DNA from: Icerya purchasi
Taxonomy: Eukaryota; Arthropoda; Insecta; Hemiptera; Monophlebidae
Length of the DNA stretch: 64,000 nucleotides
NCBI GenBank assembly: GCA_039619475.1
Contig: CM077116.1
Span: 371,222,294 to 371,286,293 of the forward strand
Direction of reading: 5' to 3'
Shown here: one piece after another, positions 1 through 12,137 of the stretch
Layout of the letters: each line of letters opens with the position of its first letter
Position numbering within the stretch: the first letter of the stretch is position 1
Position numbers and translations under genes: made by a program
Notes under the pieces: generated by a model
What the model saw: only the letters and a program-made list of their open reading frames with translations
The model's database searches: none
Told to the model about the DNA's origin: nothing

Positions 1-428
1 CGCGCGCATAAAAATGACGTGACCCCCCTGGCGCCGCGAGTATTATAGCTAAAAATTTCGAATAAGGTTAAAAATATGCGACTAATTTCTCCGGTTTGGA
101 ACATCCGAGTTTACAACTTTAAAATTAGGCCCTCAGATCGCCGAAAGCTGGAAATTATGGAAAAAAAAATATTTTTCTTTCCGGGCTTGTAATATATCGT
201 TGGAAAGTTGTCGGGAACGAAACCATATTTCGTTGTCTTAACTAAATTTTTGAAGTTAGTGACAATTTAAAAAAAAAAAAAAAAAACGCAATAAATTACC
301 TATCTCTCCCGTATCTTTGCGACGCGAAAATCAGATTTCTTTGTTTCGAATTTGCTATTATGTAAGTGTAAATTATAGTTATCGGTAGCTTAACATACGG
401 GGAATCCTCAGCGCATGAAATGAACTTG
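1..428. other. Gene-free stretch, left edge
   Basis: I see no reading frame, RNA gene or recognisable element here. The stretch is AT-rich and holds one long A-run near 270-286. The tone of the sequence (short purine/pyrimidine blocks around 190-240) resembles transposon non-coding DNA, but I found no matching copy in the window. Confidence 0.5.
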
Positions 429-745
429 TTTATATTTATTTATTTTTTGGCCACCTCGACGGCTTTGACCTAACAGCATTGAAAGTTTAAAACGTTACAC
501 GAGATTAGAAATGGCAAAGAAAAGTAACAGGAGAATATAACAGCTGGAGTTGGAAAGGAAAGGATACAGGAAGCGCACTGAAAAGAGCAGGAAGCCTACG
601 CCAAGAGTTTAAGAGTATAGGAAAGAGAACGTTCGGTAGAAAAAGCAGAGCATTCAAAGAGGACGTGGCTAAAGTTGCATATAAGAGCAGAATAATGTGG
701 AGAGGGTAATGAGGATATTTATTCTCTATTATCTCGTTAAATTGT
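429..745 (-). mobile_element. RNase H-LINE family, degraded 3' fragment (copy A)
   Basis: Read on the minus strand, one frame gives CNFSHVLFECSAFSTERSL, which lines up with CDADHIFFECSALSAERSL in the well-preserved copy at 7970-9120. The next frame continues to a stop in the same relative place, ending AISNLV against AVSNRISF. The element closes with GTGGCC followed by an A-rich (AAAT)n tail at 430-448, matching the GCGCCC-poly(A) end of the reference copy. At least two frameshifts and one stop interrupt it, so it is an old, dead, 5'-truncated insertion of the C-terminal zinc-binding domain only. Confidence 0.7.
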
Positions 746-2011
746 GCATTATTAACTACGTTGTTCATTAGCTATTCGTCGCGATAGTTTCTAGTTGTTG
801 CGAGTGATTCCGATAGAAACAATGATCGTAATTATATTATCCCAATATCTATTACGCTTAATATTACCGGCATTATCATAAAAAATTTATCCGAAATATA
901 TTTTATTAGCAATTCTATCGGCGGCTCTACTAATACACAATGTACATTGGTGGGTGGACATCGTTGCTCCGGTACATATTTAAGTGTTTTATTCTGAACG
1001 GTTTGAATTTTTTTAAAAACTACTTTGATTAAAGTTGATAAAGGGCGCTAATCTATACGAGATCTTATCGAGGTTCCATATAGAGAGATATAACATTGAG
1101 AGGGTGTGTCGCGTTTCCACTTTATCACTGATATAGTTTGCGTGCCACGAAAATAGCTTTTATAAACGTATTAATATCCAACGTTAACCCTAGATACGGT
1201 TGATTCTTGACCGGGATTTTTTTTTCCTTCTTTTCTTCGGAGAGGACGCAAGGGAAAATTTTATATATAACACGGGATAAAGCTGTTGTTGTAGTTTTTA
1301 TATGGAATTAAGAAAGCAAGACAACTTTGTGTTACACAAGAAGCGCGTGGAGGAAAACTGATAATGTCGCGGGGTCCATGTGCTCATAATGGAATAACCG
1401 TGAAAAAAGATTTTGCGAGTTTTTTTTTTGTTTTTTTATTTTCATTTTGGGCTATTCTAAGCTTATAATTTTGGACACGGAGAGTTTAAAAAATCGTCAA
1501 TGATGAAAATATCGTAGCATTATGCAAAAATGATTTTACGAATTAGGGAGACAAGCCGACGAAATGATTGCATATTCGGGCCCAGAGGTGAGAGATCAAC
1601 GGGATACAGTGAAACAATTAGATTAGGACGCTACTGCCGGCAGTGAAGAAATTTGTGCAGTCGGTAGCGAAGATGCTACAACAATTGCTAAAAACGAGTA
1701 ATTTACGTTATTAGTTTCCACAGTCGAAAGTAAACATTTCAACTGCCAAGCTCGTTGTTGCTTTGATCAATTCACCTCCTAACTGAGATGAGACTCCTCT
1801 CCTATCGAATGTTTCCGTTCGCCGTGTAAAAATAATTTATTCGACCAATGGACTGCGATCTCTTGCACCGCCGCTGACCAAACATTTTGCCAAAGGCCGA
1901 ATTACTTGCGAATATTTGAATTAATTTTTTCTTTTTCAGCTCTTTAAAAAGTTAAAATTTCCATACCTTTTTTGAAGTGTTTCGGCAACTTTTCTGTTCT
2001 ATATATATGCA

Positions 2012-2032
2012 TGTGTGTGTGTGTGTGTGTGT
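2012..2032. repeat. (TG)n microsatellite
   Basis: About ten uninterrupted TG dinucleotides. Confidence 0.95.
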
Positions 2033-2635
2033 AAAGGAAAATTCATCCGGATGGTGGGTCGCAGAAAATGTCAACACACGATGCGGCTATTCATTAATCA
2101 CTTTAACCGCTTGCTTAGTACGTGAAAACGCAGATGCGAGACATCTTGGTCGGAATTTCGACATTAGCAGCGCAAATTTGCATATAACGCGTTCACAACT
2201 ACACATATTCAGAGAAAACCCCTAATTACGGATTGTACTTGTGAGACGAGGGACGAAATTATGACAGTTCAAACCGCGCACTGCTATTGCGAACGCTTCG
2301 GTTACGGGAAAAAGCGAAATGAAAAGAAAGTAAAACACAAAAAGGAATTGAAAATAAAGATAAAAAAAGACGGAGACAAAAAAATAGGAATAGGAAATAA
2401 AAATAATGGTAAGGTGTGTCTGAGAGAAAAGAAGAAAAGAAATGTTTCGACTAAGAATCGCCTTACGTCTATAATGTACTTAATGGTGGCATTGTAGGTG
2501 TTGGGTGAACTCTTTATAAACGAAATAACTATCCAAGGCTCAGCGTGGGAGCTTCGCAGACCATCATTGTGAACCAAGCGACGATCCATGATATTAAACA
2601 AATAAAAACACATTTCCTATTTTAAACTTTTTTTC

Positions 2636-2637
<2 letters not shown>

Positions 2638-2687
<50 letters not shown>

Positions 2688-2688
2688 G

Positions 2689-2732
<44 letters not shown>
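2638..2732. repeat. (TTA)n microsatellite
   Basis: About 30 TTA units, interrupted once by GTTGTT at about 2687-2692. Long enough to be length-polymorphic. Confidence 0.97.
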
Positions 2733-5278
2733 TTACGATCATCACCGATGCTATTCGCCCATCGTTCTAAAAATAATTTATCATACCCGCTGCTGCATGT
2801 GCAACGAACGAAAATTCGGAATAATTACCGGTATGATTCAATGACCGCTCATTTTCATAGTTCTCTCTTTATGGACGAATATTATTTTTCAACTCGAACA
2901 AAAGTTATTTCTATATCATTGATAAAAATATTGAAAATTTCTTATTACGCCATTAGGAGTTAACGTGATAGGTTTTTTATTTTTGTGAAATATGGTAAAG
3001 ATTCCACATTAAGCATGATCTAAACCTGGCCTAAAAAAAGAAAGGAAATACGAGGTGACGGAAGAATTAAGTGGGCGAGCAGTAATCCAATGGGACAAGA
3101 ATTTACAAGGTACGGTAGCCAATTAGAATTTTACAAGTGTATTTAAAATATATATACAAAAAAACGCTTGTAATACTCCCACAGCGGACGACGGAATGAA
3201 AATAAATGATTCTTTTGCGGGCGTGGTTCGCGCATATGTACAAATAAATACCGTTTCGATTATTAATTTCGTGGATGTTTTCTTAATGGGACTGGCGGCG
3301 AGGGGGAGGAAAGCACGTTTCCGTTTTTAGTTTAAACATTTTAAAAATAGTCGCCGATTTTTTTCTTTTTGTTTTTCATTATTGTTATCACTTTTAAAAA
3401 TCAACTGAAGTTGAAGGCACAATTCGAATTTTGATTTATTCCGCGCAGCTTTACTTATGACGCAAGCGTATTCCTTTGCGAAATTTACATTCCTCCGCAA
3501 TGCACACCGAAATGTCCGATAGGTTCGAAGAGTTGCCCCTTTTTTTCTTTCAAGTCTCTGTTGATCAGTTCAATTTCAGAACATTCGATGCTTGCATACA
3601 CACATCTCAGCTTTACGCTATTCTTTTTTAATCACGCGCAATATCCCAGGCTACGAACATATCAACTATCTCGCGATTACTCTATTCTCTTCACATACTA
3701 TTTCCGGGTTCGCTCTGCAATTAAAATCTTTCAACGTTCGCAGACAACTATGTCCGGACCAATCTTTTCACCGTCGCTCGTGCAACTCTATCGTTTGATC
3801 CGCTCCGACTGAGCCGATTTAGTTACTGCGTTACGAAAATAGACAAAAACTCCGTAAATAACTTTAATTTTGAAAAATTCTTTTAGGGACATATTCTTAA
3901 ATGTCTAAACTATCAGAATATGAAAAAAAAACATTTTTTCGATTTTTTCATATTTCTAGACTAGAATAACCATAAATGTTGAAATTTATAATAATTGTAT
4001 ATTGTATTGTAAACAAATTTGTAATATTTGTATTTGTAATGTATATATTTTTTTTTACCATGGTAAATAAGCGTTTTGTTTACTTTTTAATAAACTCTGA
4101 AAGTGGATGATTACCAAAATGAACAACATTGGTGGTTCCTTCGTCTTTACTATGTTTTGTGGAATTTTCTCACCGCCGATAACGCTTCGACCAATCCGTT
4201 TCTACCCCCCCCCCCCCTGAATTTCATTGAAAGAACCGTTTCAGCCAATTAATGTATACATACATACACGCAACATTTTTGCTCGTACGTTACATTGATA
4301 TAGGATAAAAATTAACGTGGAATTATTTAAAATATCAAATTTCGTCATATTTTCGAAGCTCCAGTTCGCAGACTAATCGAAAACGAAGTTAACAATCGAA
4401 ATAATTTTCAAATGAATCTTTTTCTAAATCAGTGACTCGCTCGTAAGATACCGGTGTAGCGCAGACAATTAAATAAATGCTATAATGGCGCTTGCGAGTC
4501 CTGCCATTTAATGCCATCTTCTCTTTTATAAAAATATTGGGAGATATCTACACACTACCTACAACCGGATTATGAAAAAAAATATATATATATAAATAAT
4601 TCCAAAAATTGCTTAATAACAACGAAAAGTGTAGCAGCGAGAGCGGAAAAAAAAGGGGTTGATTGCGAGTTTTGTGTGCGTGTGTTTGTGCAAGCGTGGT
4701 GGGAGATCGAACAACGGCGGTCCACAAGTCGGCCTACGCTGCGTTAATAGAATAACAACATAGCGTGTGATTAACGATATGCATCGATAAGACACCGGTT
4801 AAAATCGACTGATGTTTCTGCCGTCAGACTATATTCGTTTCGCAAACGTTGGCTCAGGCGAAACCAGAACGGTCGAACACCCGCTGGTTCGCCGCACAAA
4901 CGCAACCGCAAAGCTACGAGAAGCCGAATTGAATGAAGACCGTCTCGCATAGTAAACGGAAAGGAATTCGGCAGTCAGCGATGACGCGATAAGGGAGAAA
5001 TCGAATGATCGATTGATCGATCCGCCGTGCACAAAACCTGCGAAGAATTTAGCATTGGCCGTGGCTGTGACGTCGCAGACTAACGCATAGAGACCGATAA
5101 CGAGAATCCCCTATTTTAGGCGAAATAATAAATCCTTACGATGACTAAATACTATACACCCTTTGTCAGAATTCATCGATAAAATAAAACCCGATTTGGA
5201 TTATGTTACCGGAAAAAGTTCGCGCATTCTTCTGCGATCTTAGTAAGCCGGGAGAGCACGAATTTTTATTATTATTAC

Positions 5279-5500
5279 ATTTTTTCTTTTTTTTTGTGAA
5301 TGAACTCGTCAATTAAGGAGAAGGTAATCTATTATTAATTCGATCCGGAAAGGATAGAAATATAGGAAGTACAATGAAGAGTAAGAAGCATAGGCTTTCG
5401 CAAATGTGAATGTAACGTTCAGCAGCTCAAGAGAATTCGAAGAATAAACGACATTAAAGGCAACTGTCCGATTGTGGCAGAGAACACGCAGAACGAACAC
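5279..5500 (-). mobile_element. RNase H-LINE family, degraded 3' fragment (copy E)
   Basis: The minus strand can be read as CRLFFEFS, stop, AAERYIHICESL, matching the HIFFECSALSAERSLFHLHL stretch of the copy at 7970-9120. The fragment ends in a short A-rich tail (A9-G-A6 on the minus strand, about 5282-5297), as expected for the 3' end of this family. Only the C-terminal part survives, with a stop and frame changes. Assignment rests on this short match plus the tail, so it is less certain than copies A, C, D and F. Confidence 0.5.
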
Positions 5501-7660
5501 TAAGGGAAGAAAAACAAAAAAAGGAGACAGTAAAATAGATTACTAAAAACGAAGACGAACAATACATACAAAGGCCATTCAAAGAACTCCAGCGATAGAA
5601 GGAACAATTATTTATTATTCGCGGGGAAAAAAGTGAAATAATTTGAAATTAAAATACGGGCATCTGTGTAGCCTTTCACTACCTGCTACCTGCCGCAACC
5701 GAGTATTATTGGTCAAAAATTCCCACTATGGCAGCATAACACACATAGCCCGAAGTGGGAAGCCGAAGTTAAATATATGCGTATAATAATAAAGGTTTCT
5801 TTCAAATTAATCCGTTTACATGAAATGAAATCATCGCGTGAGATCACCAGCCGAAGTGTACAAATAAAAATAGAATGTACCGACATGTTTTCTTTTTTCA
5901 GAGGAAAAATTTAATTTATTTTTAACCCTTCCTGAAATCCCTATCATGTTGATTATTTAAGCGAGGTATAACGTGGACTGGGCAGTTACGGAGTGAAGCG
6001 CTCAAAGTTCCCCCCATATACAGCGAATTAGAAGAAAAAATTTAAAAATAATTTCGGTCAGTACTAGTGTAGCTGATAAAGTTTACATGAGCCCATGTTC
6101 GCCCATCGGCGGCCCTAATGGACAGACGAGCTGCTGAAAGTGGACCGCGACCCACAATTGCGATAACAGTGCCTTCTATTCCGACTGAAACGCGCCATAT
6201 ACCAAAGCTTATCAACGTAAAAAAATCATCGATTTTCATATTAATCGATTATTTTTTTCTAATGATTGATTTTTAATAATCGATTATCTTAATAATAGCA
6301 ATTGATTTTTAATAAATCGGACTCAGAATCTAGCTTTTTAGCATAATACATTCAAATGGTTGGATGGTTAAAGAGGCAAAGGCGAGCCCTACCAAAACAA
6401 AAAAACTAAAAAAAAAAAGAGAATAATTTCGACATACGTTAACTGATTAATTCATCGTGGTGGCCGCACTGAAAATGCATCTCGTCTTTTCATGTAGTAG
6501 AGCGGTTTCGTTTGTTGCACGACTGCGAACAGCTAGTATAATCATTACTTTCGATTGAAAGAATGTGTTGGAATGTCCATCCAATGACCGATCGTCCTGG
6601 GCGCTCTTTACATTAAAAGAAATTAACTATCTTTACCTAATCCAAATCAAAATTGATCAGCGTCACAATTTCTTACGTTATACATCGCTTACCAGGTGAT
6701 CGATCTCGCAAGATGTTCAAGATGCAGCACACCGGAAAATCTTTTCACACGTGTCGCACTAAAGTTCTCAATAGAGAAAAAGATAGAAAAAAAAACAAGG
6801 TTCTTTCAATGGAAAAACAAAATGACGAATGAAATCCGCGCCGATGTTATTAATACATCGTGTACTGTAGATAAACACGTCATCAAGTTTAAGTGTCCTA
6901 CCCTTGACAGGGCGTGTTGGGGTTTGTGAAGATATTCACCGTGTACTAAGCCTAATGAGCCAGAAGAGTGTTCCTTTCTTTCGGCCGTCATTACAAAGTA
7001 AGATTAAAAATTACGCTTTTATTATTAATAGAAAGGTGGTTGAAAAATAATGTACCGATATTACTGTCTCATTTTAATACACTGAGATCAGTTTAAAAAT
7101 GATTTCGTACACTCCGATTGTGTTATAAGCAGCATCATAAAACGTTTTTTTTTTTTTTTTGGTTTTTACTTGTATCTCCGAGTATTTGAAAACTTTTAAA
7201 AGTATTTTTTTTTCGAGAGAATATTATCTAATAATAAATGATACTCCCGTTGTCAGTTGTTTTATATTTAGTTCGCAATTTACACATGTATATATGTTAT
7301 TCCGAAGATTAATTTTATATCTTTTTTTAACATTAATGTTTTACAATGAAACCTTAATTATCGCGGTTGACAGGTCATTTTAGCGAAGTTCAATGCTGTT
7401 TAGCCAGCTATACTTCGCTCGGGCAGAACCTGGATTCCACTGTTGCAAAATATAGATCAATTCCTCATACGCTACAATAATGTCCATAGTTAACGAATTC
7501 AGAAAAAAAAGAAAAAAAGGCTTTCATCAAAATTCGTGTAATATTATTGTTTTTATTTTATTAAACGATTCGTATAATACATATAGCTTTTTGGGAGCTT
7601 CATTTATTTCCAAAAGGCTGAAGCCTTTAATGAAATTTTTTTTGAGAGGGAAATTGCTCT
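5501..7660. other. Gene-free stretch
   Basis: No coding or RNA gene is supported. TAATCGATTA-like palindromic blocks occur near 6243-6300. A short dispersed repeat lies at 6899-6931 (described separately). A T-run is at 7146-7160. Confidence 0.5.
6899..6931 (+). repeat. Short dispersed repeat, copy 1
   Basis: TACCCTTGACAGGGCGT is shared exactly with 11779-11795. After it, both copies run through a G-rich spacer to TTGTGAAG. Contains the small palindrome CCCTTGACAGGG. Probably a fragment of a dispersed element; no longer homology is obvious on either side. Confidence 0.6.
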
Positions 7661-7969
7661 TATTTTTAGATGGTATTATAAACATTATATAAAAATTGAT
7701 GTATTATTATTTTATATATCTTCGATTTTTCCGTTCGTTTTTGAGCGGAAAATGTTAACACTTAGGTAATTTTTACGTTATTCGATGTTTCAAGTCGGTC
7801 CTTATTAACATTAGAATATTACGCTTTTTTCAGGTAGTTTTGTAATATGTAATTTATTTAAAATTACATAAAATTTGAGTTTCGTATGCAACGAGATTCA
7901 CTTTTTCATCTGATAAAGTAGAGAATACGCCGCTTCTAAACCGGTCGGACTATTTTGTTTGATGTAGGT

Positions 7970-9089
7970 TGTTTAATTGTCCTCCCATATTATATCCAGC
8001 AATAATCTTCCGTACTTCTCATTCAATTATTTCGACCTCTTGCACCCTCCCAAAGTACATTTTCTCCCTAAATTTTCCAAGTTTATGCCTCAGAACGTCA
8101 TTAAACAGGAATTTCACAGTACGGTCAGTTGTCTTTTTCCTTCTCATGCACTTATTTTTACTGATGGCTCTAGAGGACCCGGTGGGGTCGGATCGTCTTT
8201 TATTCTTCCCGACTCTAATTTCTCCGAATCCTTTCGCCTCCCATCTTTCTGTTCTATTTTTACGGCCGAATTGATGGCTATCCTTCGTGCGATCATACAT
8301 ATCTCGTGCAATCGTACGTCCTCCGACTATCTAATCATTTCTGACTCCATGGATGCTCTCCAGGCTATCAGTTCACCGCTTCCTCCTCCCTCTTCTGACT
8401 TCTTCATTCTTCGTATACGATCTCTTATTTATAATCTTTCTTTCCATCACTCTGTACACATTGACTTACTGTGGGTTCCTGGTCACAGAGGCATCGAGGG
8501 TAATGAAATGGCGGATGCTTTGGCTCAGGTTGCTGTCCGTTCTCGCCTCTATTTTAAAAAAATCCCGGCTGTTAATCTATTACCCCTAATTAAGAAGCTT
8601 CACTTCAGATTTTGGTCGGATGTGTACCCTTCTTCTTTTTCCAACAATCGTTCCTTCTACCTTTCAATCCAACCTACACTTCCTTCTCATCCATGGTTCT
8701 CGGAGTTTCCCTCTCTTCCACGATTTATAATTTCCTCTATTGTCCGCCTGCGCTTTAATCATACACTGCTGCCCTCTTCACGCTATCGTTTCTCTTTGCT
8801 TCCCTCTCCTCATTGTCTGTTGCATCCAGATGAAGCAGTTGTCTGTGATGCTGATCACATTTTCTTCGAGTGTTCTGCTCTTTCTGCGGAGCGCTCTCTT
8901 TTCCATCTTCACCTTATAAAGCTGGGGCTTCCCACTCCTTACTGTGCGTCTTACATCTTGTCCCTTCCTTCCCAGTCTGTTGTTCTTGTCCTTGGTTCCT
9001 TTATTTCAGCTGTCTCCAACCGAATTAGTTTCTAGTTAGTTGTCTCTTCTTCCCATTGTGTCTGGGCAATGGTCCATAGTTGATGCGCC

Positions 9090-9120
<31 letters not shown>
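7970..9120 (+). mobile_element. RNase H-bearing LINE, young 5'-truncated copy (copy B)
   Basis: The 3' end of a non-LTR retrotransposon: C-terminal pol sequence with RNase H, a CCHC zinc motif, a 55-base 3' UTR and an A30 tail (9091-9120). The reverse transcriptase part is missing, so it is 5'-truncated. This is the best-preserved member of a family with at least five other fragments in the window. RNase H inside the LINE pol points to the I/LOA/Ingi-type superfamilies, with a zinc domain behind it. A 13-base direct repeat, ATGGTATTATAAA, sits just after the tail (9126-9138) and again at 7670-7682. It may be the target duplication, which would place the true 5' end near 7683, although the bases from 7683 to about 7980 do not look coding. 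Confidence 0.85.
7977..9035 (+). CDS. LINE pol C-terminus: RNase H plus CCHC zinc domain
   Basis: A 352-residue open frame with no internal stop. It starts at TTG only because a TAA precedes it; there is no authentic start, since this is the tail of a longer polyprotein. RNase H would remove the RNA strand during target-primed reverse transcription. All four acidic catalytic residues are present: D63 in FTDGS, E98 in TAELMAI, D123 in ISDSMDA and D180 in GNEMADALA, with H170 in WVPGHRGIEGNE. Behind it C280, C290, H294 and C299 form a CCHC zinc motif of the type found at the C-terminus of LINE pol proteins. The frame is intact in this copy while all sister copies are broken, so the insertion is recent. 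It cannot transpose alone because reverse transcriptase and endonuclease are absent. Confidence 0.85.
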   Translation: MSSHIISSNNLPYFSFNYFDLLHPPKVHFLPKFSKFMPQNVIKQEFHSTVSCLFPSHALIFTDGSRGPGGVGSSFILPDSNFSESFRLPSFCSIFTAELMAILRAIIHISCNRTSSDYLIISDSMDALQAISSPLPPPSSDFFILRIRSLIYNLSFHHSVHIDLLWVPGHRGIEGNEMADALAQVAVRSRLYFKKIPAVNLLPLIKKLHFRFWSDVYPSSFSNNRSFYLSIQPTLPSHPWFSEFPSLPRFIISSIVRLRFNHTLLPSSRYRFSLLPSPHCLLHPDEAVVCDADHIFFECSALSAERSLFHLHLIKLGLPTPYCASYILSLPSQSVVLVLGSFISAVSNRISF

Positions 9121-9123
<3 letters not shown>

Positions 9124-9138
9124 TTATGGTATTATAAA

Positions 9139-11020
9139 GTTAAGCGATAAAACCATTAAATATCGGAAATCTCCGGAGCAACCTTTGAGCTATCATAAAA
9201 ATAGATAAATAAATAAATAAATAAAACTAGATCCACGTGTTTTAATTACCTCAGCGACAGATACACGTATAACGCGTGGATCGTAAAAGACATCAGAAAA
9301 AAAGGGAAAAAAAATACAGAAAGCTTTGAATGGTAGCGTATAAGCTCCCACACACTTTTTTAGTATTATCATCATTGTTATTATTATTAAAAGTAAAAAA
9401 AAAGTAATAATTAAAAAAAAAAACAAAAACTACGCGTTTCACACTATTTTTTTTAATGTTTTCAACATTAATGATAAATTAGCGGATTATTATTCCGGAT
9501 AAAAAAAGTGGGCTCTACCATATTACGCGTGGGTGCGATGAGGATTGCCCATTTCCAGCTAACTGCAGTACATGAAAAACAACGAAAAAGACAGCTCCGC
9601 GAGGAAATGTAAAAGTTGAAAACAATAAACTAAAAATGAATGAAAATAACTTAGCAGTTGAATGTGCCGCCGCTCGGCATTTAATATATCTCCTCGAAGT
9701 AATTTCAGTCATGGCGAAAACTGACGGAAGGATAATTTCCTATATTTTCAATGCGCTACAATAATGTGGGCTTTCTAACCGTGTACTTCCGTTTAAACGA
9801 AATTACATTATAATGCCCGTTCCTCCGCATCATACTAATGTAATTAAATTTTTAAAAAAAATTCCTCAATAAACTTTTTGACTTCATAAAAATCAAAAAA
9901 AAAAAAAAAAAAGAAAAAATTTTACACAATCGAGTGATAATGGCTCAAACACGGTATCTTCAGAAAAACAAAGAGTTGATCTTTCACCATACGGAAAAGT
10001 GACAAATATCATACACGCGCCAACGATCATCAGACGGTTACGGCACCAACCGATTCCGCACACGAACCTAAATAGGAAATACAATCTAGCAGCGTGTGCA
10101 AGGTGCTCGGCTGTCTCCGGAATATAAATCGTTTCTATCCGGACTTGAAGCGTTCTCTTGCACCACGACCAGCAGGTTCGTCTAATATAAACGACCTCGA
10201 AATAATCAGTAATGGACGCGAGAATTTTCCCGACACCGCTGTCCAATTGTCGAACTGAATACAAGCAACTGTCTGGTCACAATGCATCATCTGGTTAGCG
10301 CCCGATTAATTAATTGACAATACCGATTCTTTCAAGAAGACAATTGAAATTTAAGTCTCTGACCCCCCCCCCCCCCGTATAAAATTTAAATACATTTCCG
10401 GGAACTCTGGTTTTATTATATTTGCACGTGATGTGGGAATCTTATCATTTTCGTTGTTTTTCATTCGAGTCTGATAAAAACAAAAAAAAAAAAAGTGCAT
10501 TATTTTCACAGGAATAATTGAAGAAAACTTTGTCCACAATACGAAATAAATAGATTTATTTTTTGTAAATCCAACGTAGGATTATAAAGAACGGCGAGAC
10601 AATTGAAAAATCGGAGAAAAGCAAAGGGTCAAAGTTGTGTTTTTCCGGAAAATTAAAATTCATCCGGCAATGATAATTTATACGATCGAGTAAGGTTGTT
10701 TGAGAAAGTCGATTAGAAATGATAGCAGAACGGGAAAGCAACTCAAAGAGGAATCAATTTCAGAGAGACGGATGAGAAAAGAGTAAATATCCGACGAAAT
10801 TCAAGCCAAACACTTTTTGTGAACGGAAAATTAGGAGTTTTTAAAAGAAAAAAGGGATCAAGAAGAAATTGGCAACAATTTGAGCTTTAAAGATTCATTA
10901 TCAACCAAGCGTGTAGTTTGCGGCAAATCAATACGGACGATAGGCGAGAATAAAAAGCATCGCGATGAGCGTATAGGAAGAATGATAAAATCGCAGTATT
11001 AGGAAAGAAACGCTACGGAG
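9139..11020. other. Gene-free stretch
   Basis: No gene is supported. It holds (AAAT)n near 9203-9225, an A-run at 9895-9911, and a run of 14 C at 10363-10376. A minus-strand frame of 123 codons at 9893-10264 is open, but an equally plausible plus frame overlaps it and neither has a motif. Confidence 0.45.
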
Positions 11021-11605
11021 TAGGGATGTTTATATTACAAAAATATCGATATTTTTTTCGATATAATTTATCGCAATGTTGTATCGATATTTTGCGATAC
11101 ATCGATTGAATATATTAATATTTTCGATATATCGTATGTAATTTGTATTTAACTAGTCTCACAAAAATTTTAAGACAGATTTCTTATCACTTTTTATTAG
11201 TTGGAACGTCCTAAATCCTTTATTCCAAAGTTTTTTTTTGTAACTGAGTAGGTAATCAAATAAACAAGCACACTGTAAAACCTTCCTTTCTATCAAAATT
11301 GCGTTAGACTGCAGAGCGACTACAGACAGATTAAAATAGATTGACACTATGACTGTTGAGCACGCTCTCACGCGAAATGTACAAGTGTTACCAACCTTAA
11401 ACGTTTTTTTTTTTTTTTTATTTTTAAACAGAAAATAAATTTAGAGTAAAAATGGTAAGCTTTCAATTTTGCACGATCTTTCTTATATCGAATGTGAAAT
11501 ATCATATCGATATTGCGTGATTCGATAATATCGGGTTAATTCGATATATCGAGTGCGCATATCGATTTTTTATGTAATATCGATTTATATCGAGCTACCA
11601 CGAAG
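11021..11605. mobile_element. Possible hAT-like relic with ATATCGAT-rich ends
   Basis: The left side starts TAGGGATGTTTATATTAC and is followed by clustered ATATCGATAT motifs (11040-11140). A second cluster of ATATCGAT, TCGATATATCGA and similar words lies at 11505-11600 in roughly mirror arrangement. TAGGGATGT-type ends with ATCGAT-rich subterminal DNA are familiar from non-autonomous hAT elements of insects. I could not find a matching inverted ACATCCCTA end or an 8-base duplication, so the right end may be lost, or this may be an ATCGAT-rich satellite-like patch. No transposase frame lies between the clusters. Confidence 0.3.
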
Positions 11606-11778
11606 TCGGAAATAATTATGTGAAAATTGGAAATTGTATGAAAACAGCGAAAGAACACGGAGGCTTTCAGGAGAGAGTTAAAATGTGGAAGGATAAAAGA
11701 AGCAATTCTAACGGCACACTAGGCTTTCTTGAATCGCTGGTAGGAAATATGGAGAGAACTAGTAAAAAGTAAGTCCCA

Positions 11779-11809
11779 TACCCTTGACAGGGCGTCGGGA
11801 ATTGTGAAG
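11779..11809 (+). repeat. Short dispersed repeat, copy 2
   Basis: Partner of 6899-6931: TACCCTTGACAGGGCGT is identical, and both copies end in TTGTGAAG. It lies about 170 bases upstream of the Jockey element and is not part of it. Confidence 0.6.
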
Positions 11810-12078
11810 TTAAGGTTAGCGCCGTGGAATTCGTACTTTATCATGGCTCGAGAAAAAAATTCGAAAAAATGCTTCGGACAAATGAGAAAAAACGGAAAAG
11901 TTGAAGAAAAATAGCCGGGATTACCGCGGGAAATTACATAATGTTGAAATATAAACTATGATAGGCTAAGATTATTTCCCCAGATGTTTCGGGTTATTGT
12001 TCATTGTTCGCGTTCAATTGCTCTTGACAGTATTTACATTCTAATCGCGTATAATTATCGTAAGTACGGTACAGTGAT

Positions 12079-12100
12079 CGGCTTGCTTATCAGCAAGCCG
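12079..12100 (+). other. Perfect 8-bp hairpin in the LINE 5' UTR
   Basis: CGGCTTGC, loop TTATCA, GCAAGCCG, located 38 bases before the ORF1 start. Its stem words recur in a second hairpin at 16315-16335 near the end of ORF2. Confidence 0.75.
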
Positions 12101-12137
12101 GTATTTGTTATCTCTGCTTTCTGCGTAAACTACCGTT

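Larger units (their letters stand above)
746..5278. other. Gene-free stretch with simple repeats
   Basis: No supported gene. Short open frames here have no recognisable motif and read like chance. The stretch holds a (TG)n run at 2012-2032, a long (TTA)n run at 2638-2732 and a run of 13 C at 4205-4217. Likely intergenic or intronic. Confidence 0.5.

Noticed and set aside
9893..10264. 123-codon minus-strand gene
   Set aside because: No family motif, a long overlapping plus frame, and it ends in a homopolymer Phe run; probably chance.
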